In this document: positions 8,518 through 16,626 of the stretch, piece after piece | Position numbering within the stretch: position 1 is the stretch's first letter | Layout of the letters: the number at the start of each line of letters is the position of its first letter | Translations under genes and position numbers: made by a program | Assembly: GCA_046582185.1 (NCBI GenBank) | Contig: JAYGEX010000002.1 | Coordinates: 62,001 to 126,000, forward strand | Length of the DNA: 64,000 bases | Source: GCA-002726655 sp046582185 | Lineage (GTDB): Bacteria; Pseudomonadota; Gammaproteobacteria; Pseudomonadales; Azotimanducaceae | Reading direction: 5' to 3' | Notes under the pieces: generated by a model | Seen by the model: the letters and a program-made list of their open reading frames with translations, nothing else | Database searches by the model: none | Told to the model about the DNA's origin: nothing

Positions 8518-9630
8518 TTACGCTGATTTGGCTTCCGGTACGTCTCCAAGTGCGTCTCCCTCCACTTCAAGAACACCGCGCCGAATCTGATCTCTCTCCA
8601 TGGATTCGAACAGAGCTTTGAAATTACCTTCGCCGAAGCCCTCATCCTTCTTTCGCTGAATGAATTCGAAGAAGATAGGGCCGACCAGGTTCTCTGAGAA
8701 TATCTGTAGCAGCAATCGTGGTTCGCCAGTTTCAGTTGAACCGTCGAGTAGAATGCCGCGCCGCTTTAACTCATCAATGGGTTCGCCGTGACCAGGTAAA
8801 CGTTCTTCCAGCATTTCATAATAAGTGTCTGGCGGAGGAGTCATGAAGGGTAATCCTTTTTCTTTCAAGCGGTCCCAACATTCCAGCAGGTCTTCGCAGA
8901 TGAAAGCGATGTGCTGAATACCTTCACCGTTGTACTTCATAAGGTACTCTTCGATTTGGCCATTGCTGCCTGCTTCTTCGTTCAGAGGTATCTTGATTTT
9001 GCCGTCCGGTGCGGCCATGGCTTTTGATTGCAGGCCAGTGTGCTGTCCCTTGATATCAAAGAATCTGATTTCCTCAAAGTTGAACAGTTTCTCGTAATAA
9101 CCCGCCCAGTAGTCCATGCGGCCGCGATAGACATTGTGGGTCAGGTGGTCAATCTCGTAGAAGCCGCAGCCCTCGGGATTTCTATCTACATCTTCAAAAA
9201 ACTCAAAATCGATATCATAGAGCGTTGCATTTTCGTCGTGTCGGTCGATCAGGTATAAGGTCGCGCCGCCGATACCCTTAATAGCAGGTAGTTTTAGCTC
9301 CATTGGGCTGACGGGTACATCAATAGGTTGTGCGCCCAGCGATAGAGCACGTTGATAAGCCTGATTGGCATCTTTTACACGAAAAGCCATGGCACATGCG
9401 GATGGGCCGTGTTCTTCGGCATAGAAGGCTGCTGGTGTATTTGGCTCGTAATTGGTGATGAGGTTGATGCCGCCCTGGCGCCATAGGTGAACATTTTTTG
9501 AGCGATGCCTGGCTACCTTGGTGAAGCTCATAATTTCGAAAACCGGCTCCAATATGCCTTCTTCTGCTGCCGCAAATTCAACGAATTCGAATCCATCGAG
9601 CCCCATCGGGTTATGTGTTGAAATAGCCAT
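8518..9630 (-). CDS. hppD: 4-hydroxyphenylpyruvate dioxygenase
   Basis: Fe(II) enzyme that turns 4-hydroxyphenylpyruvate into homogentisate, the second step of tyrosine catabolism. 370 residues, two VOC domains; the C-terminal one holds the iron ligands, visible as His in EIDHLTHNV, His in GIQHIAF and Glu in IFFEFIQR. RLLLQIFSENLVGPIFFEF is the classic C-terminal HPPD signature. I chose ATG 9630 (MAISTHNPMG), with AAGAAGG seven bases upstream, over a GTG at 9663. Homogentisate dioxygenase, fumarylacetoacetase and maleylacetoacetate isomerase genes are not adjacent, so the rest of the pathway, or pyomelanin formation, must depend on genes elsewhere. Confidence 0.95.
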   Translation of the reverse strand: MAISTHNPMGLDGFEFVEFAAAEEGILEPVFEIMSFTKVARHRSKNVHLWRQGGINLITNYEPNTPAAFYAEEHGPSACAMAFRVKDANQAYQRALSLGAQPIDVPVSPMELKLPAIKGIGGATLYLIDRHDENATLYDIDFEFFEDVDRNPEGCGFYEIDHLTHNVYRGRMDYWAGYYEKLFNFEEIRFFDIKGQHTGLQSKAMAAPDGKIKIPLNEEAGSNGQIEEYLMKYNGEGIQHIAFICEDLLECWDRLKEKGLPFMTPPPDTYYEMLEERLPGHGEPIDELKRRGILLDGSTETGEPRLLLQIFSENLVGPIFFEFIQRKKDEGFGEGNFKALFESMERDQIRRGVLEVEGDALGDVPEAKSA

Positions 9631-9815
9631 TTCGATGCCTTCTTTAGTGATTTGTGCCCGCACAAACCAATGATGCTCAAGGCGATGGTTCAGAACAGGG
9701 TTGAAGCGGTAGTTTACCTGCCAATCAAGGGCGGTTTTCTTCTATATGTCCCTGAAAGTAGTCACATAATGGTGTAATCTTGCGAGTAAATAGAAAATAC
9801 AGGCGGTAAGCATCG

Positions 9816-10286
9816 GTGAAGCTCAACACGGCAGAGAAAGACATCCTTCGACTGTTGCAGACACATGGCAGGATTTCGAATGTGGATCTGGCGGAGAAGA
9901 TAGGCATATCAGAATCCCCCTGCTTCCGGCGCACAAAACAGCTGGAAGAGGCCGGGGTTATTACCGGGTACTCGGCTTGCCTCGATCAACGAACCCTGGG
10001 CTTGCAAGTGACTGCCTTTGTGCAGGTCTCCTTAAGCAAGCAGGACGATGTGGCAACGCAGCAATTTATGAGGAGTGTGGAGCAAGAGGAGCACATTATA
10101 GAGTGCCATGCGATGAGTGGCTCTTATGATTATCTACTGAAGGTAGTAACACGCAGCATGGATCACTTTTCGGAACTGAGCATGCAGAGAATCTTGCACT
10201 TCCCCGGTGTCCAGGATATCGAGACCCACTTTAGCCTGAAAGTGATTAAAATGAGCAGATCACTACCACTTGGGGAAGCTCTGTAG
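9816..10286 (+). CDS. Lrp/AsnC family transcriptional regulator
   Basis: 156 residues. N-terminal winged helix-turn-helix (about 5-65: EKDILRLLQTHGRISNVDLA, then SESPCFRRTKQLEEAGVI) and a C-terminal RAM/AsnC effector domain (about 70-150) with the conserved AMSGSYDYLLKV and FPGVQDIETHFSLK segments. GTG start at 9816 with AGGCGG upstream. It is divergent from hppD across 185 bp, a layout typical of a local regulator of aromatic amino acid catabolism; control of hppD-VOC by tyrosine or phenylalanine is inferred from position only. Confidence 0.92.
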   Translation: MKLNTAEKDILRLLQTHGRISNVDLAEKIGISESPCFRRTKQLEEAGVITGYSACLDQRTLGLQVTAFVQVSLSKQDDVATQQFMRSVEQEEHIIECHAMSGSYDYLLKVVTRSMDHFSELSMQRILHFPGVQDIETHFSLKVIKMSRSLPLGEAL

Positions 10287-10358
10287 CAGTAGTGATCTAT
10301 ACATCATAAAATCCCTATAAATAAAGGCTATAATAGTAAGTATGCGCTCACTATCTAT

Positions 10359-11198
10359 CTAAAGAAGTGCTTTGGCGACCGAGTCTACATAGGATAACAG
10401 CGATTCCTTGTCCTTGCCGGGCTGCAGAAGGATGAGCCGGGAAACACCCATCTCGGTCCATCGTTCCACGTCATCGCTTGCCGTTCGGCCGATAGGTGTA
10501 ATACTTATCTCGAGCTCTCCCAGATCTGATGGTCGTTCATATTTATCCGCTGCTGCCTGAATACCGGCCAGTGCCTGAGCAGCCGTTTCGTTAGTCATGG
10601 CGAATCCATACCATCCTGAGCATTTGGTCACTGCCCGTCTGAATGCAGCGGCGCTATTACCGCCAATAACGATCTCGGGGCCACCTTTCTGTACTGGTTG
10701 CGGCCGGCTCTGCATGCCCTCAAAATTAACGAATTGCCCAGAGAATGATGGCTGTTCAGATGTCCACATCTCTCGCATTGCATCGATATATTCATCTGTT
10801 CTGGCGCCTCGTTCGCTAAATTTGACGCCAAGGGCATCGAACTCTGATTTTAGATAACCGGCACCGATGCCAAAAATCAGTCGCCCATTAGAGAGGAAGT
10901 CCAGGCTTGCCATTTCCTTGGCCAGCACCAGAGCGTTTCGCTGTGCCAGCAAGGTAATGCCAGTGCCTAATTTCAGTTTTGATGTGACTGCTGCAATATA
11001 GGAAAGTGCCGTCGACGGATGAACCATATTGGTCAGTGGCGCCGCTGGTGAGGGCGGAACCTGAGGGTCCGGCAGCACGACATGTTCGCCGGTCCAGACA
11101 GATTCAAAGCCTGCCTGTTCAGCGGCAATTGCAACAGCTGTCATTGTGTCCGGGTCCGAACAAGGTCCCGTGTTGATTCCAAATAGACCGAGCTTCAT
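10359..11198 (-). CDS. LLM-class (luciferase-like) flavin-dependent oxidoreductase
   Basis: TIM-barrel monooxygenase/reductase of 279 residues in the bacterial luciferase-like superfamily. Conserved parts: FGINTGPCSDPD at the N-terminus, ESVWTGEHVVLP, LKLGTGITLLAQRNALVLAK, FGIGAGYLKSEFDALG and EIVIGGNSAAAFRRA. It resembles the F420-type subgroup, although whether it uses F420 or FMN cannot be told here. Strong ribosome site AAGGAGAAAGG directly before ATG. It lies 72 bp from the convergent Lrp gene and upstream of the UGA redoxin on the same strand order (redoxin first, then this gene), so the two may be cotranscribed. Confidence 0.85.
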   Translation of the reverse strand: MKLGLFGINTGPCSDPDTMTAVAIAAEQAGFESVWTGEHVVLPDPQVPPSPAAPLTNMVHPSTALSYIAAVTSKLKLGTGITLLAQRNALVLAKEMASLDFLSNGRLIFGIGAGYLKSEFDALGVKFSERGARTDEYIDAMREMWTSEQPSFSGQFVNFEGMQSRPQPVQKGGPEIVIGGNSAAAFRRAVTKCSGWYGFAMTNETAAQALAGIQAAADKYERPSDLGELEISITPIGRTASDDVERWTEMGVSRLILLQPGKDKESLLSYVDSVAKALL

Positions 11199-11235
11199 CC
11201 TTTCTCCTTAGTCATGAATAAATTTATTATTTCTG

Positions 11236-11280
11236 CCATTTATATCTGCTCTTTATTTCAACTCTTTAATTCAGCTGTTT
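11236..11280 (-). repeat. AT-rich imperfect repeat between redoxin and LLM genes
   Basis: On the + strand TCTTTATTTCAA, TCTTTAATTCAG and TGTTTATTTCGA follow one another with a period of about 14 bp. They fill the gap between the redoxin stop and the LLM ribosome binding site. Imperfect, so confidence is moderate. Confidence 0.45.
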
Positions 11281-12364
11281 ATTTCGACCAAGGTGCGTAA
11301 TAGTTCTCTGCGCCCTCGCGCCGGATATCAGTCAACCAGTCACCTTCATACGGCCAGTCCTTTCCTTCGGAAGGACCTTGCCAGAATCTGGCGAATGGAC
11401 CGTCGCCAACTATTTCCAAAGACCAGGCCTGGCGTCTGAAGGTCCAGCTATCTGGCACCAGTCGATGGGCTTCCCGGAAGTGCTTGATTGCAAGTTGGTG
11501 TTGTCCCTGCGTTTCAAGATAGGCTGCCAGTTCAAAATGAGCATGCCCTAGCGATTTGTTCTCGTCCCGTGGCTGTGACCTGGCAATGACTGATTCCGGG
11601 TCGAGCACATATTCACTTTTGTCGCCGTTTTCAATCCAGTCCTTCAGAGCGTGATGATAACCATCGTCATCGGTCTGGATCTTTACGGCTTCACCCATGA
11701 TATCCATCATATGCTGGGGCAATTCGGCCGGTGGGTTCATGGCAGGCGAGTCCATTGGTGGAGGCGGTGCTGCTTCCGCGGGTCTGACGATGATGCCGTC
11801 TTCATTAATCCAGATAGCCTCTGGAATGTTAACAACGCCGAATAGATCTGCCATCACGTGATATTGATCTATTAGTGATGGATGGGATGGATTTGCAGCT
11901 TCAATAAACGGCCGGCAAGCCTCTGTACCCAGGGTATCAAGGCCAACGGTAACCAGCTCAAAGCCTTTAGCGTGGAATTCTTCGCGAAGTGCCTGCCACA
12001 CGGGCAGGTGTCCATTACATCCTCAGTAGGGTGCCCAGGCGTAAACCAGAACTTTCTTACCCTTGAGACTGGAGAGTTCGAACATCTTGCCGTCGAGATC
12101 AGGTAATGTGAGGTTTGGCGCCGTGGCTGTTGCAAGCGTTTTACCGCCGATTGAATCAGGGCCGAGTGCCCAGACGCCCTGGCCTTCTTCTGCGACCAAA
12201 GGCAAGTTCATATCCGTCGCGATCTTCTTAACATCGACGACATCGCCTGGCGCACTTTTTAGTGGAACGCAGATTTCGCCCTTACACGCACCCTCGGGTT
12301 TGATTTTCCAGCCGGTACCAGTTTCAAATTCGTTTCTGCTAATTTGCTGTGACTTTAATATCAT
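11279..12364 (-). CDS. Redoxin with in-frame UGA, probable selenoprotein (WAxxUGC type)
   Basis: Read through one TGA (bases 12025-12023, codon 114), this strand gives a continuous 361-residue protein. The N-terminal 113 codons end in KVLVYAWAPY; after TGA the same frame continues GCNGHLPVWQALREEFHAKG and runs to 11279. WAPY-UGC-N-LPVWQ is where a thioredoxin-fold redoxin has its CxxC or CGC active site (beta strand VLVYAW before it, ELVTVGLD after it), so selenocysteine next to Cys116 is the natural reading. Order of parts: small N-terminal module with CKGEIC (about 27-32), AhpC/TlpA-like redoxin domain (about 80-190), Pro-rich linker (PAEAAPPPPMDSP), and a helical TPR-like C-terminus (GHAHFELAAYLETQGQHQLA). 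A SECIS-like hairpin follows the TGA. A conventional caller would report two genes, 12023-12364 and 11279-12001. I recall a redoxin selenoprotein class defined by a WAxxUGC motif, which this fits. The alternative is a nonsense mutation. Confidence 0.8.
11992..12008 (-). promoter_or_regulatory. Candidate bacterial SECIS hairpin
   Basis: On the minus-strand transcript, 14 nt after the UGA of the redoxin gene, CCUGCC pairs perfectly with GGCAGG around the loop CGUGU. The loop begins about 20 nt after UGA and has G as its second base, which fits the usual description of bacterial SECIS elements (small hairpin within the coding region just after UGA, a G among the first loop bases). A free-energy fold and covariation check have not been done. 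Confidence 0.6.
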
Positions 12365-12700
12365 AGGAAATGCCTCATTTTATTCGGATATTGGTCAGAC
12401 AGTTGCCGCATTTAAACGGGACTGCTCGCAAGAACAGGTGCCAGTCTGAAAAATACCTAGCTTGGGTCGCAAATGCAAAACAAACTATCAAAAGGCACCT
12501 GATAATGATTCTGGCCAATGGCATCGTTTATTGGGTCTAAAGCGGGCCTCGGCTTATATGGCGGGCTCAGTGTCATTGGTTTACAATGCCGCGTCACCGG
12601 ATGAGACAGATCATTAGCCATAAGACAAAAGTAATCAGATTGAAGACATGACTGATCAAAAAGATGAGTCCGATTAGACCAAGAGCTATTTTAGGAAGAT
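12365..12700. other. 336 bp intergenic region, redoxin / prfB divergent
   Basis: No convincing coding frame. It must hold the promoters for the minus-strand redoxin gene and for prfB. The AGGA ribosome site of prfB lies just before 12701. I saw no clear hairpin or repeat. Confidence 0.5.
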
Positions 12701-13799
12701 ATGTTAGAAACCAGTCCAGCCCAAACGCAGATAAAAGACCTGAAGAAACGTACAGACGTTCTTAGGGGGTATCTTTGACTACGAAATCAGAAAAGAGCGG
12801 CTAACCGAAGTCGAACTTGAGCTTGCCGATTCCAAAATTTGGGATCAACCTGAATATGCTCAAAAGCTGGGTAAGGAACGCTCTTCCCTCGAAGCTATTG
12901 TCGTCACTATTGAAAATCTTGATTCGGGCTTGGTAGATGTCGCAGATATCGTTGAGCTAGCAGAGGAAGAGCAAGACGAGTCCCTGTTCGCTGAGGCGAC
13001 GGATGACCTTGCGGATATGACTGAGCAGTTAGAAACACTTGAATTCCGACGCATGTTTTCAGGTGATATGGATGCTAACAGTGCCTTTATGGATATCCAG
13101 TCTGGATCAGGTGGCACGGAGGCGCAGGATTGGGCAAACATGTTGCTGCGCATGTACCTTCGATGGGGCGAGCGCAAGGGATTCAAAACAGAGGTCGTCG
13201 AAATATCCAATGGTGAAGTTGCAGGTATCAAAGGCGCAACCATCCACTTCCAGGGGGATTATGCTTTCGGTTGGCTGCGCACGGAAACCGGCGTCCATCG
13301 CCTGGTAAGAAAGTCACCTTTTGATTCTGGTAGTCGCAGGCATACTTCTTTTGCTTCGATATTTGTGTCGCCTGAACTGGACGACGACATCGAAATTGAC
13401 CTCGATATGTCGAAGGTAAGAATCGATACCTATCGTGCCAGTGGCGCCGGCGGTCAGCACGTGAACAAGACAGATTCAGCAATTCGACTGACCCATCTAC
13501 CCTCGGGCATCGTGGTGCAATGTCAGAACCAGCGCTCGCAACACAAAAATAAGGATCAAGCCATTAAACAACTGAAAGCAAAGTTGTATGAAATGGAAGA
13601 TTTGAAGCGAAAGGAAGATCTTAAAGAGATTGAGGATAATAAGTCTGACATTGGCTGGGGCAGTCAGATCAGATCTTATGTCCTGGACTCCGCCAGAATT
13701 AAAGATCTGAGAACCAATATTGAAACCTCCAATACGCAGAATGTTCTGGATGGTGACCTCGATCCCTTCATTGAGGCAAGCTTAAAACAAGGATTGTAA
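12701..13799 (+). CDS. prfB: Peptide chain release factor 2 (programmed +1 frameshift)
   Basis: RF2, 365 residues, recognises UGA and UAA stops. Translation starts at ATG 12701 (MLETSPAQTQIKDLKK), preceded by AGGAAG, and reads 25 codons to CTT-TGA at 12773-12778. The ribosome then slips one base forward and continues with GAC-TAC at 12777. The slippage context AGGGGGTATCTTTGAC at 12764-12779 contains the internal Shine-Dalgarno AGGGGG and the poor UGA-C stop, the well known autoregulatory signal of prfB. Later motifs: SPF tripeptide that reads the stop codon (in VRKSPFDSGS) and the catalytic GGQ in GAGGQHVNKTD. lysS follows, as in E. coli. In a genome that probably also reads UGA as Sec, RF2 competition is directly relevant. 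Confidence 0.96.
12764..12779 (+). promoter_or_regulatory. prfB programmed frameshift site
   Basis: AGGGGGTATCTTTGAC: Shine-Dalgarno-like AGGGGG, three bases, CTT slippery codon, TGA stop and C. When RF2 is scarce the ribosome shifts +1 at CTT-T and completes RF2. The downstream frame is open to 13799. Confidence 0.95.
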
Positions 13800-13882
13800 A
13801 ATGCTTGTTTTAGCTGATGTCAAAGGGCTAATCATTCCTGTTGGCTGAAATTGGAAGCGCGCTAAGCAGATGAGCCGTCATT

Positions 13883-13946
13883 AGAAAGAACTATCACTAA
13901 AAAGAGCCATCACTAAAAAGAACCGCCTACAAAAAGAAGCATCAAC
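13883..13946 (+). repeat. Four-unit imperfect 16 bp tandem repeat upstream of lysS
   Basis: Units AGAAAGAACTATCACT, AAAAAGAGCCATCACT, AAAAAGAACCGCCTAC and AAAAAGAAGCATCAAC lie head to tail in the prfB-lysS gap and end 30 bp before the lysS ATG. Further degenerate A-rich copies may continue to the start. It adds many AAGA-type purine tracts in the leader. Confidence 0.75.
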
Positions 13947-13975
13947 CAACAGCAAGACCATTAAGAAGAACCAGT

Positions 13976-15484
13976 ATGACTGAACCAGAAAGCACAGAAG
14001 TCGAACAAGACGAAAATCAGATCATTGCCTTGCGCAAGTCTCATCTGAGTGAGTTGCGCAAAAAGGGAGCTGCATTTCCTAATGATTTCCGTCGTCAACA
14101 TAAGGCGGAAGAACTGCATAACGCTCACCGCGATAAGTCTAAAGAGGATCTTGCACAAGAGCTGACAACCACTGCGGTAGCAGGGCGCGTAATTCTTCGC
14201 CGCATGATGGGCAAGGCCAGCTTTATTACATTGCAGGATATATCCGGCCGTATTCAGATCTATGTACGGCAAAGTGAAGTGGGTGATGAGGTCTATGAAG
14301 ATTTTAAACACTGGGATATTGGCGACATCATAGGCGTAGAAGGCGTCATGATGCGCACTAACCAGGGTGAGCTGTCGGTGAAGGCAAATGGCGTTCGTTT
14401 GCTAACGAAATCGCTACGTCCATTGCCGGAAAAACATAAAGGCCTGACGGATACAGAGACCAGATACCGTCAGCGTTATCTCGACCTGATGGTGAATGAA
14501 GAGAGCAGGGAGATCTTTATTCGAAGAACAAAGATCGTAGATGGCATTCGGCGTTACTTTAATGATCGTGATTTTATGGAAGTGGAAACACCCATGATGA
14601 TGACCTCCCCTGGAGGCGCGACAGCTGCTCCGTTTACGACCCACTACAATGCATTAGGTACAGATATGTATCTGCGCGTGGCGCCGGAGCTGAATCTAAA
14701 GCGATTGGTTGTTGGCGGCTTTGAGCGTGTTTACGAGATAAATCGAAATTTCCGTAACGAGGGGATGTCCACCAAGCATAGCCCCGAATTTACCATGCTT
14801 GAATTTTACTGGGCCTACGCGGACTACAACGATCTTATGGATATGACAGAGGATATGTTCCGCACGCTTGCGCAGAACGTGCTGGGTACAACGGAATTTA
14901 CCTTTAGAAATACCACGATTGATTTTGGTAAACCCTTCAAGCGAATGACGATGACGGACGCGATTCTCGAATTCAATCCAAAGGTCACGCTGACCGAACT
15001 TGAAGATGTTGATGCTGCCAGGAAACTGGCAAAGTCTTCCGGCGTTGAGGTTGGTGATAACTGGGGCCTTGGCAGACTGGTTATGGAAATATTTGAGGCC
15101 TTGGTTGAAGACAAGATCGAACAACCTGTTTTTATCACCCAGCATCCCCTGGAGGTCAGCCCGCTGGCGCGTAGAAATGATCAGAACCCGGAGCTAACGG
15201 ATCGTTTTGAGTTATTTGTCATGGGGATGGAAATTGCCAATGGTTTCTCTGAACTCAATGACGCCGAAGATCAGGCGAATCGATTTCATGCACAGGTTGC
15301 AGCCAAAGATGCCGGCGATGATGAGGCCATGCACTTCGATGATGATTACATCACTGCCCTTGAATATGGCATGCCGCCTACAGCCGGAGAAGGTGTTGGT
15401 ATTGATCGCCTGGTTATGATGTTGACGGATTCTCCATCCATTCGTGATGTTGTATTGTTTCCACACATGCGTCCAAGGCAGTAA
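13976..15484 (+). CDS. lysS: Lysyl-tRNA synthetase (class II)
   Basis: Charges tRNA-Lys; 502 residues, normal for bacterial class II LysRS. N-terminal OB-fold anticodon domain (about 60-150: VAGRVILRRMMGKASFITLQ) is followed by the catalytic core with motif 2 (YEINRNFRNEGMSTKHSPEF) and motif 3 (GVGIDRLVMMLTDSPSIRDV). The order prfB-lysS is conserved in Gammaproteobacteria, with LysRS translated downstream of RF2. ATG 13976 is preceded by AAGAAG. ung begins 10 bp downstream. Confidence 0.97.
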   Translation: MTEPESTEVEQDENQIIALRKSHLSELRKKGAAFPNDFRRQHKAEELHNAHRDKSKEDLAQELTTTAVAGRVILRRMMGKASFITLQDISGRIQIYVRQSEVGDEVYEDFKHWDIGDIIGVEGVMMRTNQGELSVKANGVRLLTKSLRPLPEKHKGLTDTETRYRQRYLDLMVNEESREIFIRRTKIVDGIRRYFNDRDFMEVETPMMMTSPGGATAAPFTTHYNALGTDMYLRVAPELNLKRLVVGGFERVYEINRNFRNEGMSTKHSPEFTMLEFYWAYADYNDLMDMTEDMFRTLAQNVLGTTEFTFRNTTIDFGKPFKRMTMTDAILEFNPKVTLTELEDVDAARKLAKSSGVEVGDNWGLGRLVMEIFEALVEDKIEQPVFITQHPLEVSPLARRNDQNPELTDRFELFVMGMEIANGFSELNDAEDQANRFHAQVAAKDAGDDEAMHFDDDYITALEYGMPPTAGEGVGIDRLVMMLTDSPSIRDVVLFPHMRPRQ

Positions 15485-15493
15485 GAGTCCGCC

Positions 15494-16183
15494 ATGAGTC
15501 AAAGCAGTGACATACAATTGGAACCTGGCTGGCTCGCTGAACTGGCGCCAGAGTTCGACCTGCCTTATATGCAATCCCTCAAGCAGTTTTTGGCTAAGGA
15601 AAAACAGCAGGGTAAGGTCATTTATCCGAAGGGTGCCGAGTTCTTTGCGGCGCTTAATATCACACCAATCGACAAGGTAAAGGTAGTCATCATTGGCCAG
15701 GATCCTTATCACGGCCCTGGTCAGGCCCATGGCTTGTGTTTTTCGGTAACACAAGGCACAAAGACGCCGCCGTCTCTCATGAATATCTACAAAGAGATAA
15801 GGTCGGACCTTGCCCTCACGGATGATGTATTTAAGTCAGGTGATCTAACGAATTGGGCACAGCAAGGTGTATTGCTTCTCAACAGTGTGCTTAGTGTGGA
15901 GCAACACCAGGCTGCATCTCATCAGGGGAAGGGTTGGGAAACATTTACCGACAGCGTGATTCGGGTGCTGTCTGCCAGACGTGAGTCTTGTGTATTTTTG
16001 CTCTGGGGCAGTTACGCGCAAAAAAAAGGCGGTGTTATCGATAGCGATAGGCACCTGATATTGAAGGCGCCGCATCCTTCGCCTCTAGCAGCTCATCGTG
16101 GCTTCTTTGGCTGCAAACATTTCTCCCAGTGTAATGACTATCTCATTCGACAAGGTCAGGAGCCCATAGACTGGGTATTCTAA
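15494..16183 (+). CDS. ung: Uracil-DNA glycosylase, family 1
   Basis: Removes uracil from DNA as the first step of base excision repair; 229 residues. The catalytic water-activating loop GQDPYHGPGQAHGLCFS and the DNA-intercalating loop HPSPLAAHRGFFGCKHFSQ are both intact, as is LLWGSYAQKK in the uracil pocket region. It follows lysS closely (10 bp) and is probably cotranscribed. The gene ends convergently with the Kazal-type lipoprotein gene, 20 bp away. Confidence 0.96.
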   Translation: MSQSSDIQLEPGWLAELAPEFDLPYMQSLKQFLAKEKQQGKVIYPKGAEFFAALNITPIDKVKVVIIGQDPYHGPGQAHGLCFSVTQGTKTPPSLMNIYKEIRSDLALTDDVFKSGDLTNWAQQGVLLLNSVLSVEQHQAASHQGKGWETFTDSVIRVLSARRESCVFLLWGSYAQKKGGVIDSDRHLILKAPHPSPLAAHRGFFGCKHFSQCNDYLIRQGQEPIDWVF

Positions 16184-16188
16184 ACACT

Positions 16189-16202
16189 CCTCCTGAGGGA
16201 GG
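16189..16202. terminator. Small hairpin between convergent ung and lipoprotein genes
   Basis: CCTCC-TGAG-GGAGG, a five-pair stem with a four-base loop, placed exactly between two convergent stop codons. There is no clear T-run on either side, so its terminator role is only suggested by position. Confidence 0.35.
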
Positions 16203-16203
16203 G

Positions 16204-16542
16204 CTATTCTTGAACAGCTCCCTTGCCGCATGCACCTTTCTCGTAACTGACAACTTCCTGACGACCGCACGCTGAACAGCCGGATGCATAGGTTCTTTGC
16301 ATGCCCGCCGTATCTGTTGCGCACACGGGATCATAAACCATGGTACATACTTGCGGGCGCGGATCGGTGCAGAGCTGTCTGGTAGACGTACTCATTTTTT
16401 CTTGCTGGGTGTCAGTACTGACTGTAGCGCAAGCGGATAAGCAGAACAGCGCAAGCATGAGCAGTAAGTCTTTCTTTAGAAGACCTGTCTTTGGAACATT
16501 GACCTTTAGAACATTGATCTTTGGAAAAAGGGTATTTGGCAC
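16204..16542 (-). CDS. Kazal-type serine protease inhibitor-like lipoprotein
   Basis: I chose GTG 16542, which has GGGGAG seven bases upstream, giving 112 residues. A hydrophobic stretch LLLMLALF ends in LSAC, a lipobox with Cys38 as the lipidated residue, so the mature protein should be anchored in the outer membrane or periplasm. The mature part has a Cys pattern C-x6-C-x6-C-x13-C-x2-C-x11-C including VYDPVCATDTAG and YASGC, which resembles Kazal/follistatin-like inhibitors where PVC-TDG-TY-N-C is the signature. The stretch before the signal core (residues 2-25) is a 5-residue repeat (LFPKI, VLKV, VPKT, LLKK) encoded by a 15 bp tandem repeat, unusually long for a lipoprotein n-region. Target protease unknown. 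Confidence 0.75.
   Translation of the reverse strand: MPNTLFPKINVLKVNVPKTGLLKKDLLLMLALFCLSACATVSTDTQQEKMSTSTRQLCTDPRPQVCTMVYDPVCATDTAGMQRTYASGCSACGRQEVVSYEKGACGKGAVQE
16468..16542 (-). repeat. 15 bp tandem repeat in the first codons of the lipoprotein gene
   Basis: On the + strand CTTTAGAAGACCTGT, CTTTGGAACATTGAC, CTTTAGAACATTGAT and CTTTGGAAAAAGGGT follow one another. Because the period is 15 bp the frame stays open and gives a five-residue repeat before the signal core. Confidence 0.7.
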
Positions 16543-16626
16543 GGTAATCTCCCCGGGGGGTTTATATTCAGATAACTGATGGCTCATTCTACCTGGAATA
16601 TGTAGTCCGAAATTCATCAATACTAT

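Noticed and set aside
11279..12364. Treating the redoxin as a pseudogene broken by a stop codon
   Set aside because: The frame is otherwise intact on both sides, the TGA is at the catalytic position in a WAxxUGC context, and a SECIS-like hairpin follows; selenocysteine explains it better.
12930..13799. prfB as a short 289-aa gene starting at 12930
   Set aside because: The programmed frameshift site at 12764-12779 and the upstream ATG at 12701 restore the normal 365-aa RF2.
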